Below are positions 53,570 to 64,000 of a stretch of DNA of 64,000 nucleotides, in pieces. The notes beneath the pieces were generated by a model. The model did not search any database, was not told where the DNA came from, and saw only the letters and a list, made by a program, of their open reading frames with translations. This stretch comes from Xiphias gladius (lineage: Eukaryota > Chordata > Actinopteri > Istiophoriformes > Xiphiidae). The first letter of the stretch is position 1. Every line of letters begins with the position of its first letter. The stretch is from contig NC_053420.1 of assembly GCF_016859285.1 (NCBI RefSeq), positions 7,488,001-7,552,000 of the forward strand, read 5' to 3'. The position numbers were made by a program, and so were the translations under genes.

Positions 53570-55135
53570 CTAAGAGGGGTAAGAGGGAAGACAGGGGGAC
53601 AATATGCCGAATTCTGGCGATTTGGTAGACAAAATATAGTAGGTCTTGTATATTTCTGTGCATTGTGGAAAAGTGAAGGTACCCAACAGAAACAACAGTG
53701 GTGTCAGATTTCTTGGCGATGTGCCGACAGACTTCATCAACAGAATCTGTACGGGATTAGCAGGACATCACAGTTAACAAAAGATGTGTTGTGGTTTTCT
53801 TGTGGCAACCACAACAGAAGTAACACACACAGAACATGACACTACTCTCTCTACCTACATTAATCTCCTTTCTTATATTCAGACAGCATATTATTTAAGA
53901 AATGTATTAGATTCAATAAATATTAACTTATATTCAGAAATGGAACGTTCTATATTTAGGTCCAACTTGTAGATTATTTAAGTATTTTCACAGATTTTTT
54001 CCAGTTCAACTTGGGTCGGTTTCAGTTACTTGTTACTTTGTGGATAGATACTTAACACTCAATAATATTCTGAAGAATGTGATGAATTGTTAAAGGTCAA
54101 ACTTCCCAACAATATATAAAATAGATAAACCTGAGCACCACCTGGACACAATACAACACTACATTACAGAATACTAATAGGACCAAACAGTCAACTTTGC
54201 AGGACTTGTACTTTTGATTGGGTATTTTTATTTTATTCTACTCAAGTAAATGATCTGAAAATTGTATACCTATACTGCCCAACACCCATCCTCCTCCATG
54301 GAAATACACAAGACCTCTTCTCAAGCCATTACAAACAGTGGTGGGTTCATAGACTCGCACTGGCACTTCAGAAAACTTCAGGTCCTTCACCCGCAGGCCC
54401 GCGGGAACTGGATTTAACCAAGTCAGAAAACAGGCAACGAACCAACGGATAAAGCTGACCTGATGACAAATGCCCAGACGATGGAGGATCCGGCCCTGGC
54501 AGGAGAGGAATCACAGACTTACCACAAGTGTGAGAGAATGTTTAAAAGAAAAGAAAAAAAAAAGTATTCTTGATGGCTAAAGTCAAAGTGAAAGTTATTC
54601 TCTCCGAGAAACCATATTTACTATGACAACATCAAAGAAGGGGAACACATGACCTTGCCTTTCTCGCACCTTTGTTAGACTTGATTTCTTATCTAAACCT
54701 TCTCTGATTTAAGCTTTATCAGTTGCTGGAGGACAAAGAAAGGACAGCCATTTTTGACAAGGGCCTAAAAGACTATAGCTGATTTTTTTTTTTATTTCTT
54801 TGTCTGTTTGTTTGTTTATCTTGCAATAGCAGAGGCGTTCTACTTTACACCAAGGAATAAGTCAATTTAATAATTAAAAAAAACTGTTAATTAGTTACAA
54901 TAACATGCAGGAAACATAAAACAAGAAGCATTAGCAATTCCATAGATACTGTACTCACCACAATTGCTATGCCGACGAACAAGCCATGAACCATGTGCAG
55001 TTTCCCACTACTTGCAACCCCACGAGGAATGTCTGAATTCATCAGCTCAGAGTACACAAGTCCAATTACCATAAGGAGGAAGGCTGCAACAAGAGCAGCG
55101 AAGCCAATTATTAAAATTGCCGAGCCAATGTCCAT
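52786..55135 (-). CDS. aadacl4: Arylacetamide deacetylase-like 4-type serine hydrolase, four exons
   Basis: Exons 55135-54959, 54495-54270, 53746-53683 and 53569-52786 (- strand) join in frame, phases 0, 1 and 2, into 416 residues. Residues about 5-28 are hydrophobic, fitting the type II signal anchor of ER-membrane AADAC/NCEH1 esterases. The hormone-sensitive-lipase fold motifs are all present: HGGGW at 125-129 (oxyanion hole), GYRLAPEH at about 156-163, GGDSTG at 197-202 with nucleophile Ser200, Asp356 in CEYDVLRDD, and His386 in DGFHG. The family hydrolyses ester and amide bonds of lipids and xenobiotics. The first-to-second exon junction reads like AADACL4 (LGIC then FIR, then RVKDLKFSEVPVRVYEP), and the head-to-head position beside dhrs3 supports AADACL4 over AADAC or NCEH1. 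A teleost-specific paralogue name is possible. The substrate is unknown. Confidence 0.93.
53683..53746 (-). CDS. aadacl4: aadacl4-like exon 3: short exon DSVDEVCRHIA
   Basis: A 64-nt exon with acceptor CCCGTACAG and donor GTACCT. It encodes SVDEVCRHIAKKSDTTVVSV and splits the Gly codon of GYRLAPEH with the last exon. It was found by matching phase and the conserved strand before YRLAPEH. Confidence 0.88.
54270..54495 (-). CDS. aadacl4: aadacl4-like exon 2: cap region and HGGGW oxyanion hole
   Basis: Acceptor CTCCTGCCAG precedes GGCCGG at 54495 and donor GTATAC follows 54270. The exon encodes GRILHRLGICHQ, then KDLKFSEVPVRVYEP and LVYFHGGGWVLGSI. It ends in phase 1, matching the next exon. 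Confidence 0.9.
54959..55135 (-). CDS. aadacl4: aadacl4-like exon 1: start codon and signal anchor
   Basis: Encodes 59 residues starting MDIGSAILIIGFAALVAAF, with donor GTGAGT on the - strand just below 54959. The continuation SDIPRGVASSGKLHMVHGLF resembles the DIPxxLxxPxKLRFLHCIF segment of human AADACL4, which fixes the start and the membrane anchor. Confidence 0.9.
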
Positions 55136-56360
55136 GGTGTTGCTGGTCTGCCCTGCTGAAGGTAAGTCATTAGGGGTAAATGTTTTATCTACCTGCTCTC
55201 AGTCTCTTTCCACGCCTCCCACATGTGCACGCAATGCATTGTGACCTCAGTTTCACTTAATGACATGTTTGGCTGCCTGTAGCCCAGGAAAAAATTAATT
55301 ATGTTCCTCAACACATTTTATGGCTGTGTAGTCAAAGTAATTACATGTTTCCCAATGGATCCGAGTTCTTCCACTACGAAACACTGCACAAAATATTTTT
55401 ATGTTAATGGAGAAGTTTTTTTTAAATTACCCATACCTTTCCATAGTACCCATTAGGTTGCCTTCACAACCCCAGCAATGTTTTTACAGATATGTAAGGG
55501 ATGTTATGTTTCTTTCTGCTTGATTTCATGCCCCTAGTATTGAGGAAAGCTCTGCTGCTTACGGCTGCACTCTGCACAGAGAAGCCTTCTCACCGTCTGG
55601 TGTCAAAGGAAAGAAAATGTTGTGAGATGCTCCCAGTGAAGGCTGACTGAGAACACCCTTATCTGAACTTTCATTGCTGATCTGTAGATGGCAGTGATAG
55701 CATGGGTATAAATAAACAGTGCACTCGGAAATATATTCTATTTACATTTTTGCATTCTGTTGGCAGCCTGAACCCATTTGCAACTCACTGCAATGTATAT
55801 CTTTAGACTTTTTTGTTTTTGTTTTTGCAAATCCAGTCACTTGTGTTTGATTTCACTTCAGCTGGAAATACACTGGTGTCTTTGGGTTCACATTTTGTAA
55901 ATCTCAGAAATTTCCAAAATGAAGACAGCATCTGGAGTCGTGTTGTCTTGGAGTTTTTAGCAGTCCCCTAGAGCCTCTCTGCCTTCCCTAAGTAGCTGAG
56001 CCCAGCACAAAGCAACCATTGTGAGGCTGCTCTTTAAACCCTTCCCAGTTGCTGAAAAAGCCCTGCATTCAGCGATACCCAGTAAAAATCACAGTGCCAG
56101 GGCCAAAAATCACAGACTGGAATCTTGTCTGAGGCCCATGAATTCGTAGGATTTGTTTAGGAGGCATTCATGCAGTTTTCTGTTTGTCACCCTGACATGC
56201 TGCTGAGACAGGGCTGACCTATTTCCCAAATTGCACAGAAAGATATAGCCTGCTTCCGAAATGCTGTTAACACAACAAATTGGTTTCAAAAACTAATGCT
56301 GCTTTTCACATATGAGACCGCTACAAATGTGGAGACAGACATCAGCAAAACAGCAAAAAA

Positions 56361-56738
56361 GTGTTCACAAAACAGTACGACATCAACTCTGCCACGCTTA
56401 TAAAACCTAACTGCTGTAATTTATTATGTGAGCCCGCATGCTACAGGCAGGCACCCAGGCCTGACTCTTACGTGCAGTATGAGGCTGCACATTTGTTCGC
56501 AGGGTTTTCAGCACCAGAATATCGGATCAGGAGAAAGCGGAGTTCGGCATCTGGCTCAAGGGCACATCAGCAGATGTACTTTTCCGTGTCAGGTTTGAGC
56601 CAGCTTGCCCAACGTGAGGGGGATCACTTCGGAGCAAACTTTTTCGAGTCTTTGTGTGCTTTGGAAGGAGGTTTGCCAAGCGAGCTACCTGGCTCTGAAT
56701 TTATTTATGGATGCACTATACTTAGGTTACTTATTTAA
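56361..56738 (+). other. Unrecognised 125-aa open frame
   Basis: The longest frame outside the four genes that is not made of simple repeats. It reads, for example, SYVQYEAAHLFAGFSAPEYR and GLSQLAQREGDHFGANFFES. No domain, signal peptide or homologue is known to me, and its first codon is GTG rather than ATG. It could be chance, or part of an untranslated or transposon-derived sequence that begins in the AT-rich part of this spacer. Confidence 0.15.
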
Positions 56739-57039
56739 GTGGCTAGTGTTATGGTTGCAGTTGTCAGGTTTCTCGGTTGTGTGTTTGTTTAGTGCCTTGC
56801 TGATTGTTGGTTTGCTTGCTTAGACTGTTTGTTTTACTTAATTAATTGGGGGAGGACTAGTTGGCCCGGGCTCTCAGTCATTTTTAGGCAGACCTCAGAT
56901 TCCCTCATCTGATACTCTTATATAAGAATATTTTTGTTTTTGGTTTCGCATTGACCTATAACTGTAACATCATTGTTCCTGTGTTTGTTATGTAACGAGG
57001 TTAAGTTAGAGTCAAGGAAATTATGCAGTTAAACTCTCC

Positions 57040-57125
57040 CCAAAAGAGTTCGGGCACCCACCTGGGACGCCGCGGGGCGACCGCTGGGGGGGCCCTGGAC
57101 CACATGTTGAGAACCACCGCTGTAG
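57040..57125. repeat. Probable end of a dispersed repeat
   Basis: GGGCACCCACCTGGGACGCC, then GCGACCGCTGGGGGGGCCCT, then GTTGAGAACCACCGCTGTAG. The closing motif (TTGAGAACCACTGCTnTA) is one I recognise from vertebrate interspersed repeats. It lies at the edge of the CpG-rich region before dhrs3. Confidence 0.4.
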
Positions 57126-57289
57126 CCACATGAAGGGGGTGGAGAAGAGGCAAGTAAGCAACCACTCAGGGCAGACGGGCACTGGAGCAAAAATATTCAT
57201 CCCCACTTAACATGTCAATCAGGATTAATTCCCTTCCAAACCTCCCCTTTAGGTTGATCCAGGCCCTTTCACAAGTGGAAGTGCCGAAG

Positions 57290-57746
57290 CCAGGGCAGAG
57301 GCGGTAATATATAAGGCAGGGCAGGACAGTACAGGAACACAACACCAAAAGCCCAGCGGTTTCAGTAGCGCGCACCACGGAGCGCTGCCCGGACTCGTGC
57401 CTCCGCGCTTCTGCGTCTCTACCAGTGGTTGACAGGCGTGATGACCGATCACTCACACAGCGCGAGATCCCGACGCACACTCGACTGACATGTCAGAGCT
57501 CCTTGAAGTCACGCCGCTCTGCTTTTTTTAAGAAAAGAAAAAACCCAAACATTTTCCCGGCCCGCGGATAACTCATGCGCCGCGCCGCGAGGCTGCACAT
57601 GAAATCGTTCGCATGCGGACAAACTTGCGGCGGCTCATAAAGTCGGCGTTTTTCCGAACTGCTCACCGCGGGGCGGGTATCTGTAGTGCGCGTAAACTCG
57701 CGGCGTGAACACCAGACTCGTCGGCTGCCCGCGAGCGCTGGCTGCG
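57290..57746 (+). promoter_or_regulatory. dhrs3: Probable dhrs3 promoter and 5' UTR (CpG-rich, TATA-like box)
   Basis: A TATATAAGG word sits at 57308-57316, about 435 bases before the ATG, inside a CpG-dense segment running from about 57050 into exon 1. The sequence from about 57340 to 57746 would then be 5' UTR. Mammalian DHRS3 is induced by retinoic acid, so a retinoic acid response element is expected; I found no convincing DR5 or DR2 pair of RGKTCA half-sites here. Confidence 0.35.
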
Positions 57747-57941
57747 ATGGAGCTGAGGAGCGCGTGTCGTATGTTTCTTTTCCCGGTTCAGATGGTCTAT
57801 TATATAGTCAGAGCAAGTTTGCTCTCGCTGCTGCCGAGCAGAAGGAAGGACCTGACCAAGGAGGTGGTATTGATCACCGGTGGGGGACGAGGCATCGGAC
57901 GTCATCTGGCCCAAGAATTTGCCAAGCAGGGAGCCAGAAAG
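57747..57941 (+). CDS. dhrs3: dhrs3 exon 1: membrane segment and cofactor motif
   Basis: 65 codons, ending in AAG followed by donor GTAAAT. It encodes the hydrophobic N-terminus [20 protein letters not shown] and the Rossmann motif [20 protein letters not shown]. The first dozen residues differ from human DHRS3, but the rest is conserved. Confidence 0.96.
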
Positions 57942-60900
57942 GTAAATTCCGTTCCCCCTCAGACCACTTGTTGCGGCCAATGTATTACTGTCACTCTTTC
58001 CACAGCAATGTAGCAAGTCATTGACGTTACTTTTGACAAGGCATGCTTTTGGCCGAGGTTTGGTTTGTGTCGAAACCAGCAGTGGCGGCTGGGCAGCCTG
58101 AGCCTCCCTGCTCCTCCCTCCCCCAGCTTCAGGTAACCAGGTCGGTCCTGCCCACCTCGCCCCGAGTGTATTTTTTTTTGTTTGTTTGTTTCCCCGTCTT
58201 CGGTGAAAGCAGGGATCGAGACCTCTAAGTAGACTCGTTGGTCCAGTGTGACTGGAGACACAGCCCCTCGGTTTTGGTTCAAGTATTGCGCAACAACATG
58301 GGTCAACCGGAGGGCAGGTCTGGATAACTCTTACTGCTGATAAACGTGATTAAGCGCATCACTTGGCCGACGTGTATTCTGTTATGGTCTGGAGTGATTT
58401 CTTGCAGGACTGAAATGTCTAGAAAGCCTCTTATCTGAAGATGTCGGCTGTGATAAAGGCATCGACTCAGAGTGCCTGCATGTGAGTGGGGGTGAAGGGG
58501 GTGTGAGGGGTTGCTCTGTGCACAAAGCTTCACTGAAGCTGCTTCAGAGGCATTCACGCAATTACCTAGCAGTCTTTTGCACTTTTGTAAAATCTGCCAA
58601 CATATCCCAACACAACAAGGGGCTCCATGATGGTTTTAATAAAATCCAGATTAGGTTTTGTTTTTTCGCACAGCATGAGGACACGAGGTGCCTGTTTATG
58701 GAGTGTATGCAAAACAATGTGGACCCAACAAAAACAGTTAGAGAGGAGCAGGTCGCATTGTCTTGGATTAGTCAAATACCAAGGTAGCAATTGTCAAATT
58801 CCACATAAACTGAAGCGTGGTGTAATCAGATGACACATTCTTATGAGGCAAGGGGTCCAAAAATATGAGAAGTCATTTTTCCTAAGACAGTGAAGCTATG
58901 ATTCGCCATTATGTTCCCCAGCTGGACATTAAGGTGAATTTTAACATGCTGCTACCCACGTTTTAAGGACGCAACGGCATGGAAGCAGCTGCTTAAAATC
59001 CTGCCCTATAGATTTCAAAAGCAATGGGGATCCAAAAGTAATCTGAATACACCTCAGAGTTAGACCAATCCATTAGTCATGTCTGCAAATCCTTAAATTG
59101 CAAATCAGTATTCTCAGTGGAAATAATTTAAAAGTAATGCGTCCAGTCTTGCCTGTTGCAGAGGACTACTCCACCCAACTAAACCATTCACCCTCCTATC
59201 TCCCCCCACCCTCACCGTCCGTCACCCCCTAACAATGTAGCCACTGCTCCAGTGGCTACATAGACAGTTCCTCATCACTGCAGGCCAGGCTAACCTCTGT
59301 TCCCATAATCATTTTCAGCGACAGTCTGTCTACCAATCCAGTGGGTGTACATTTAGACACTGGTGTCTCTTTAGCGGTGACATGTTAATACAGAGCAGCT
59401 TTATTTTGGATCAACTCGGATGGGAGTCATCATTGCACGTGGAAGCAAATGGTAGTGATTTCCCCCCGTAGAAAGCAACGAGCTGCCCAGCTGAAGGCCG
59501 CAGGTTGTAATTATCTGTACGTGAATGACATGCGCTCCACATCTTGGATGCTCTCTTAAGTCGCAATTTTAGCAGCTTGAAAACATTTCTAAAAGCTCAA
59601 TGAAACACTAACTGCCTCCCTCTGTCGTTCAATGCCATCTCCTCAGGGAATGGGCAAGAAGAAACCAGTGGGTTTTAAAAGCTTTACTTTGCAGCTGCAC
59701 AACAAAGGATGTCACCATGCTTTTCAGCACCCCATTGTTGGGTATTATCAAGGTGTGAAGGCTTTGAAAACAACACCTGTGGTAATGTGTATGACAATTA
59801 CTCCCTGCCTAAAGAGATGCTAAAAGGAAATAGGACGGTAATTATGAATGGGGCTAACCTCTATGAACTTGTGCTCACCCCAGTTTGAGCCCTTTTGTGA
59901 TTGGCAGCCGGAATTTCCTTTTCCCTCTTCTCGGGCCTTGGTGTTTTTTAAGGTGTGAGGAAGACTAACTACAGCACTGATAAAGGAATTCAGTGAGATG
60001 GAGAGCCGGGGACTCGGGAGGGGAGCCAGGTCTTCATGTGTGCTGTTTTGGGGGGACGGGGTGGACTGCTGCAGAACAAAGCTCTGAAACAATAAACCTG
60101 AACCAAAGTATTTTCAAACACAGCATCCAAGTTCAGAGCACTGCAAGAGGGCTTTCAGAACAATCAAAGTAAATAGTTGACAACTTTAAACAGCATATTT
60201 CTTCAAAGCTCCTTTTTTTTTTTCCAAGTACTTTTCAGTACCATAACAGCAACTCCAGAGTAAAGTGTTTGCAGAAAACATGGATTTTTATGTGGTTGTT
60301 AACATTATATAAAGAGATCACTGCAAAGAAGATGAACCAAACCCAGACACCGACAACAGGTTTGTGTGTGTGTGTGTGTGCGTGTGTGTGTGCGTGTGTG
60401 TGTTGTGCTGGAGGCGGGAAGCACACCGCTCCCAGCTGGGTATTGCCCTGCAACTGACCTTGCTGTCTCCGCAGTAATTAGACAGCGGCAGGCGACTGCC
60501 TCCTGAACTCCTGCTGCCCCCTCTGTGTGCCGCCTCTCTGCTGGCCCTTACAATGGGTGTGAAAAGGAGGGTTCATACCCACCCATACATTCATACCTGA
60601 GAGATAGAGTATCACTGTTATTCAGCTGGAGCTACTGGGGACACGGAGACGTACACCTCAGCCAGTATTGAGTGGCATCTGCACTCTCTCTCTCTCTCAA
60701 GGTCCTCTTTCAGGCTTTCCAACATAAATTTGTTGATTAGAGATCTTTTACTTACAGCATGTGTTGACGTTGAGTCATGTTAGGCATGCCTAGTTGGACC
60801 AATTACTGGTTTATCACTGATAGTGAAGGGGGCTTGTGCAAGGTCAATTAAAAACTGTTTTCTTACTGTTTCTATCCACATAGCAATTTGGTCAGTGCTT

Positions 60901-63791
60901 GTTTGTTCTGAGGATCCCGTGTGTTGTGACGGGTGATAAACCTAATGAATTAAATAACATTTTAACAGGAGAGCACAGTTTGAGTGCTGACTTTTAATGA
61001 GAGCTGTCAGCTTTGTATGTAAGGCTCAAATCCTATTAAAAGCTTTCAGTTATTTATCAAGACCCGTGTGCCTTCACTGATTACTTAAATGGGCTTGCAA
61101 ATGAAGCAAACAAAAAACCCAATCACAAGCAATTCAAACAAAGGGCAGTTCACAGAAGAAGCCACTTATTGCTCCAGATCTGATAAAGAAATAAAGAACA
61201 CATTCCACTCTGTAATCTTTGATGTCCCTCCAGCTTAACAGTGTCAATATTTCTGTCTTTGGTTTGCTTCTGCCACTATAACCATTGGATGGTCATTGAC
61301 ACGTGAACACTGCCTGAGAATGAATAGCAACACGGTAATGTGGTGGTTTTTAAGGATTGCGGCTATGCAAATTAATTAATTAACTGTATTTGAAAGCATG
61401 TTATGTTTGGCTCTAGACAAATCCTGAGTAAATGTTACAAGATGGTCACTGCCTCCAAGTGTCCTTTCAATGCAAGTTGATGGTTCAGTTTCTACAAAAG
61501 ACAATGTGTGATCGTTTGTTGCAATGGACCCCTTGAAAGTGACACGCACTAAAACACTAGACGCTTGCTGAAAGTACTGTTATTTAGAGTGTTAGCTATA
61601 GTAAAGTCTTGGAATTTGTTAAACGACAGATTCAGTTTACCATCCAAAAGTAGAAAAAGCAGAGGATGTACAATACAATATGCTATATGTTCATATATAT
61701 ATTCCCTATGGTAAACCTAATCTTACATGTCTTTCATGTCAAGACTAATAAATCATTGTAAATCCATCCTGCCCATTGACTAGGTTTATGTTTACACATA
61801 AACACTGGTATAAAACAATGGGGATGAGTCTGATGATCCACGGGCTAACAGACCGACACGCTTCCTTTTGTGTGTGTATGCATGCACACATGCAGTCTCT
61901 CTGTCTCTCAGATACACGAGATCACTTTCGAGAGGACTTTTTGCTCAAATATTAACCTTGGTCACGGGCGACCAGCCAAATCCCACGCTGGCGTCCTCAG
62001 CACTTCACACACGCACTGTTTTCAGACTCCCTGACCAGAAATGACGGGGCTCATCTGCCCAACAGTCCGTGTAATCTCTTTGAGAATTTGTGTTTGAGAG
62101 ATGAGGAGGGCTCACCCCCTGATTTCATTACCTTTCCCTGACCCCAGGGACTGACAGATCTAATTGCCCAATCACTACCCCCCCATCTCTGTCCAACCCC
62201 ATGTTCCCTGCTCAAATGACCAGCCTTCATTTAGTCTCTGGGTGGATGAAGAGACAATTCATTCACACAGCAACCCCCAAGCCTTTAATCTTGCTCGAAA
62301 ACTATTTGTTGGAGTGAAAATGGCCTCTCTGTTCTCTGAATGAAAAGAGCTTTGCTATGCAAACATCTCCAGGTCTCATTGCCAGAAAAATTGCACAAAA
62401 CACACGTAATGTTTTTGTTCACGACTCACTGTAAAAAAACAAAAACAAATGTTTTTGTTCCATTTATAGGCAACTCGTCACTTGAGGTGCTTCTGATTTA
62501 GTCACAGATTCAATGCAGAACATTCTCTATTTCTGCCTAACGTTTGAAAATGTTATCTTTTGCTAGGTGATCTTGTGGGGGCGGACAGAAAAGTGCCTCA
62601 AGGAAACAGCTGAAGAGATCTCCCTCTCAGGAACAGAGTGCCATTATTTCCTGTGTGATGTGGCCAATCGGGAGGAAGTTTACAAACAAGCCAAGGTGGT
62701 TAGAGAAAAGGTACACCGGTTTAATATTTGTAAAGATATTTTCTACTTGAACAAAGAGAAATGTCATTTGTGCACAGTGAAACGCATCATAAAATATTTC
62801 CCTGGGATGCCTCTCTGTCTCCTCTGTATGTGTATTGGCTCCGAACTGCTCTGTCTCCCATCTGGTGTATAGATTACACTTCATCTGAAATATCAGAATA
62901 AGAGCGGGGAATATTGCTGACAGCTCTGGTGCAGCACAACTGTATCATCTCAAGAAAGCAGACAGAAAATGCATAAGATGTTCGCCTGTGTTCCTTTTCT
63001 TCTTATTGTTGTGCCTTTTTAATCTCAGGTGGGAGATGTTACGGTATTAGTGAACAACGCAGCTGTAGTCCACGGCAAAAGTCTGATGGACAGCGATGAC
63101 GACGCCCTTCTGAAATCCCAACATGTTAACACCATGGGACAGTTCTGGGTAAGACTTGCAGAAATTTAAAGCAGAGGCAGTTCACATGCAGATGTAGGGG
63201 AATTCCTCCTCGCAGATTATCCTCATCATGTTCATATTTTGATTATAGCATGACAGTATATACAGTAGGCACCCCCAGACTTGTTAATCATAACTGCTAT
63301 TACAGCGGGTTAAGTGGGGTATTTCCAAATTGCCTCTCAGCCCTTGAGACATCGGAGGAATTTTGAAATTCATGGCATTTTTATTTTGAATGGAGATCAA
63401 AAGACTATGTTATAAGAAGACAGAAATGCAATTATCAACTAAATGGAAATGGAAATTTAATCTGTGGTTACAGTGTGGGCCTATTACCACTCCTCCTTCC
63501 ACGTTGTCTTTATCCTCCCCTTCATTCTACCTTTTTTCTTTCCTCGTTCCAGACTACAAAAGCCTTCCTGCCTCGAATGCTGGAGCTGCAGCACGGCCAT
63601 GTAGTATGCATAAACTCCATCCTGTCCCAGTCTCCCATTCCTGGGGCCATAGATTACTGCACCTCCAAGGCCTCGTCGCTGGCCTTCATGGAAAGCCTGA
63701 CACTGGGCCTGCTGGACTGTCCCGGCGTTGGCTGCACCACTGTGCTTCCCTTCCACACCAATACAGAGATGTTCCAGGGTATGAGAGTCAG
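57747..63791 (+). CDS. dhrs3: dhrs3, short-chain dehydrogenase/reductase 3 (3' end outside window)
   Basis: Four coding exons (57747-57941, 62567-62710, 63029-63148, 63553-63791) give residues 1-232 plus a split codon. Human DHRS3 has 302 aa, so about 70 residues lie beyond the right edge. The product is very close to human DHRS3/retSDR1, an ER and lipid-droplet NADPH-dependent enzyme that reduces all-trans-retinal to retinol and so limits retinoic acid. Visible features are an N-terminal hydrophobic segment (about 9-30), the cofactor motif TGGGRGIG (44-51), the CDVxNREEVY stretch, NNAA (122-125) and the catalytic Ser175, Tyr188 and Lys192 (DYCTSK). ATG 57747 is chosen: it aligns with the human start, and the frame upstream offers only GTG. 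Intron 1 is 4.6 kb; the others are 0.3-0.4 kb. Confidence 0.98.
57942..62566 (+). other. dhrs3 intron 1
   Basis: A 4.6-kb intron. The first 300 bases remain GC-rich; the remainder is mixed. It contains a (GT)n tract (60363-60403), a short CT repeat (60688-60699) and no recognisable exon or named transposon. A POU-octamer-like ATGCAAAC lies at 62358-62365, about 200 bases before exon 2, which is weak evidence for an enhancer. Confidence 0.7.
60363..60403. repeat. (GT)n microsatellite with CG interruptions
   Basis: About 20 GT units interrupted twice by GCGT, in dhrs3 intron 1. Confidence 0.93.
62567..62710 (+). CDS. dhrs3: dhrs3 exon 2: second cofactor-binding strand region
   Basis: Acceptor TTTTGCTAG precedes 62567 and donor GTACAC starts at 62711; both ends are phase 0. 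It encodes 48 residues including [32 protein letters not shown] and VREK. The length and phase equal those of the human exon by protein alignment. WGRTEK follows the strand that sets cofactor preference. Confidence 0.97.
62711..63028 (+). other. dhrs3 intron 2
   Basis: A 318-base intron with GT-AG borders. Nothing else was recognised in it. Confidence 0.9.
63029..63148 (+). CDS. dhrs3: dhrs3 exon 3: NNAA motif
   Basis: Acceptor TTAATCTCAG and donor GTAAGA bound 40 codons in phase 0. They encode [40 protein letters not shown]. The Asn-Asn-Ala-Ala motif stabilises the SDR central sheet. Confidence 0.97.
63149..63552 (+). other. dhrs3 intron 3
   Basis: A 404-base intron with GT-AG borders and a CT-rich tract before the acceptor. 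Confidence 0.9.
63553..63791 (+). CDS. dhrs3: dhrs3 exon 4: catalytic Ser-Tyr-Lys
   Basis: Acceptor CTCGTTCCAG precedes 63553 and donor GTAAGA starts at 63792; the exon ends in phase 2 inside an Arg codon. It encodes [20 protein letters not shown], the catalytic block [12 protein letters not shown], and [15 protein letters not shown]. The next exon should start with the end of an Arg codon and a FPxLFPPL-like sequence to the right of the window. Confidence 0.97.
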
Positions 63792-64000
63792 GTAAGAATG
63801 CACTTAGCAGTGGGAATTGAAGGTGTATCCTTCTCACATCTGTTGGTTTATGTTACCTATCTAAGAGTTTAAATATGCAATGTATAATTGATTTTTATTT
63901 TTAGCCATGCTAGGGGCATGACTCGAAGGATGTTAATATTGGTCCTTAGGTTAGTCAGCCCACCACTTTGGTTCAGGCTGAAAAATCTCAAACTGTTGGG
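63792..64000 (+). other. Start of dhrs3 intron 4, cut by window end
   Basis: Begins with donor GTAAGA. No exon is seen before the window ends. Confidence 0.85.

Larger units (their letters stand above)
55136..57289. other. Divergent intergenic region aadacl4-like / dhrs3
   Basis: About 2.2 kb between the two divergent genes. The left part is AT-rich; GC content and CpG density rise from about 57050. A stretch ending GTTGAGAACCACCGCTGTAG (about 57040-57125) resembles the end of a fish dispersed repeat. A 126-codon frame at 56361-56738 is not recognised. No strong core promoter was seen for the - strand gene. Confidence 0.6.

Noticed and set aside
57705..57746. Upstream GTG start for dhrs3
   Set aside because: The ATG at 57747 aligns with the human start, and a GTG initiator is unlikely in a vertebrate gene.
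57290..57746. Retinoic acid response element in the dhrs3 promoter
   Set aside because: The best half-site-like words near 57425-57445 (GGTTGA, and TGATGA or CGGTCA on the other strand) have wrong bases or spacing for DR2 or DR5.

Overview
This is vertebrate nuclear DNA, almost certainly from a ray-finned (teleost) fish. Genes are split by GT-AG introns. The intergenic DNA is AT-rich and full of (CA)n/(GT)n microsatellites. Several dispersed repeats have a fish look: tRNA-derived SINEs, a Penelope-like reverse transcriptase remnant and a Tc1/mariner-type terminus. All four genes can be aligned by eye with human genes of chromosome 1p36. There is no sign of bacterial, phage or plasmid sequence.

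Layout. Positions 1-42,420 hold the 3' two thirds of igsf21 (+ strand), a neuronal immunoglobulin-superfamily surface protein. Six coding exons (14806-14921, 25916-26396, 31838-31923, 34525-34717, 37664-37702, 41951-42027) and the 3' UTR are present; the 5' exons lie left of the window, so the first 14.8 kb is intron. Positions 46168-48447 hold klhdc7a (+), a single-exon gene for a membrane-anchored BACK/kelch protein. Positions 52786-55135 hold a four-exon gene on the - strand for an arylacetamide-deacetylase-like serine hydrolase (aadacl4-like), with a complete apparent catalytic triad. Positions 57747-63791 hold the first four coding exons of dhrs3 (+), a retinal reductase; its last exon or exons lie right of the window.

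The four genes belong to unrelated pathways: synapse organisation, an uncharacterised kelch protein, ester/lipid hydrolysis and retinoid metabolism. Their interest as a group is gene order. In human, IGSF21-KLHDC7A are neighbours in the same orientation, and AADACL4 and DHRS3 form a head-to-head pair several Mb away on 1p36. Here both pairs keep their internal arrangement but sit directly side by side.

The other 90% of the window is intron and intergenic DNA with microsatellites, poly(A/T) tracts and decayed transposon pieces. I found no tRNA, rRNA or CRISPR array, and nothing I would call an undescribed biological system. The most useful second looks are the fused synteny, the intact hydrolase active site, the conserved unexplained motif in klhdc7a, a dispersed repeat lying next to an igsf21 splice acceptor, and two short unexplained open frames.
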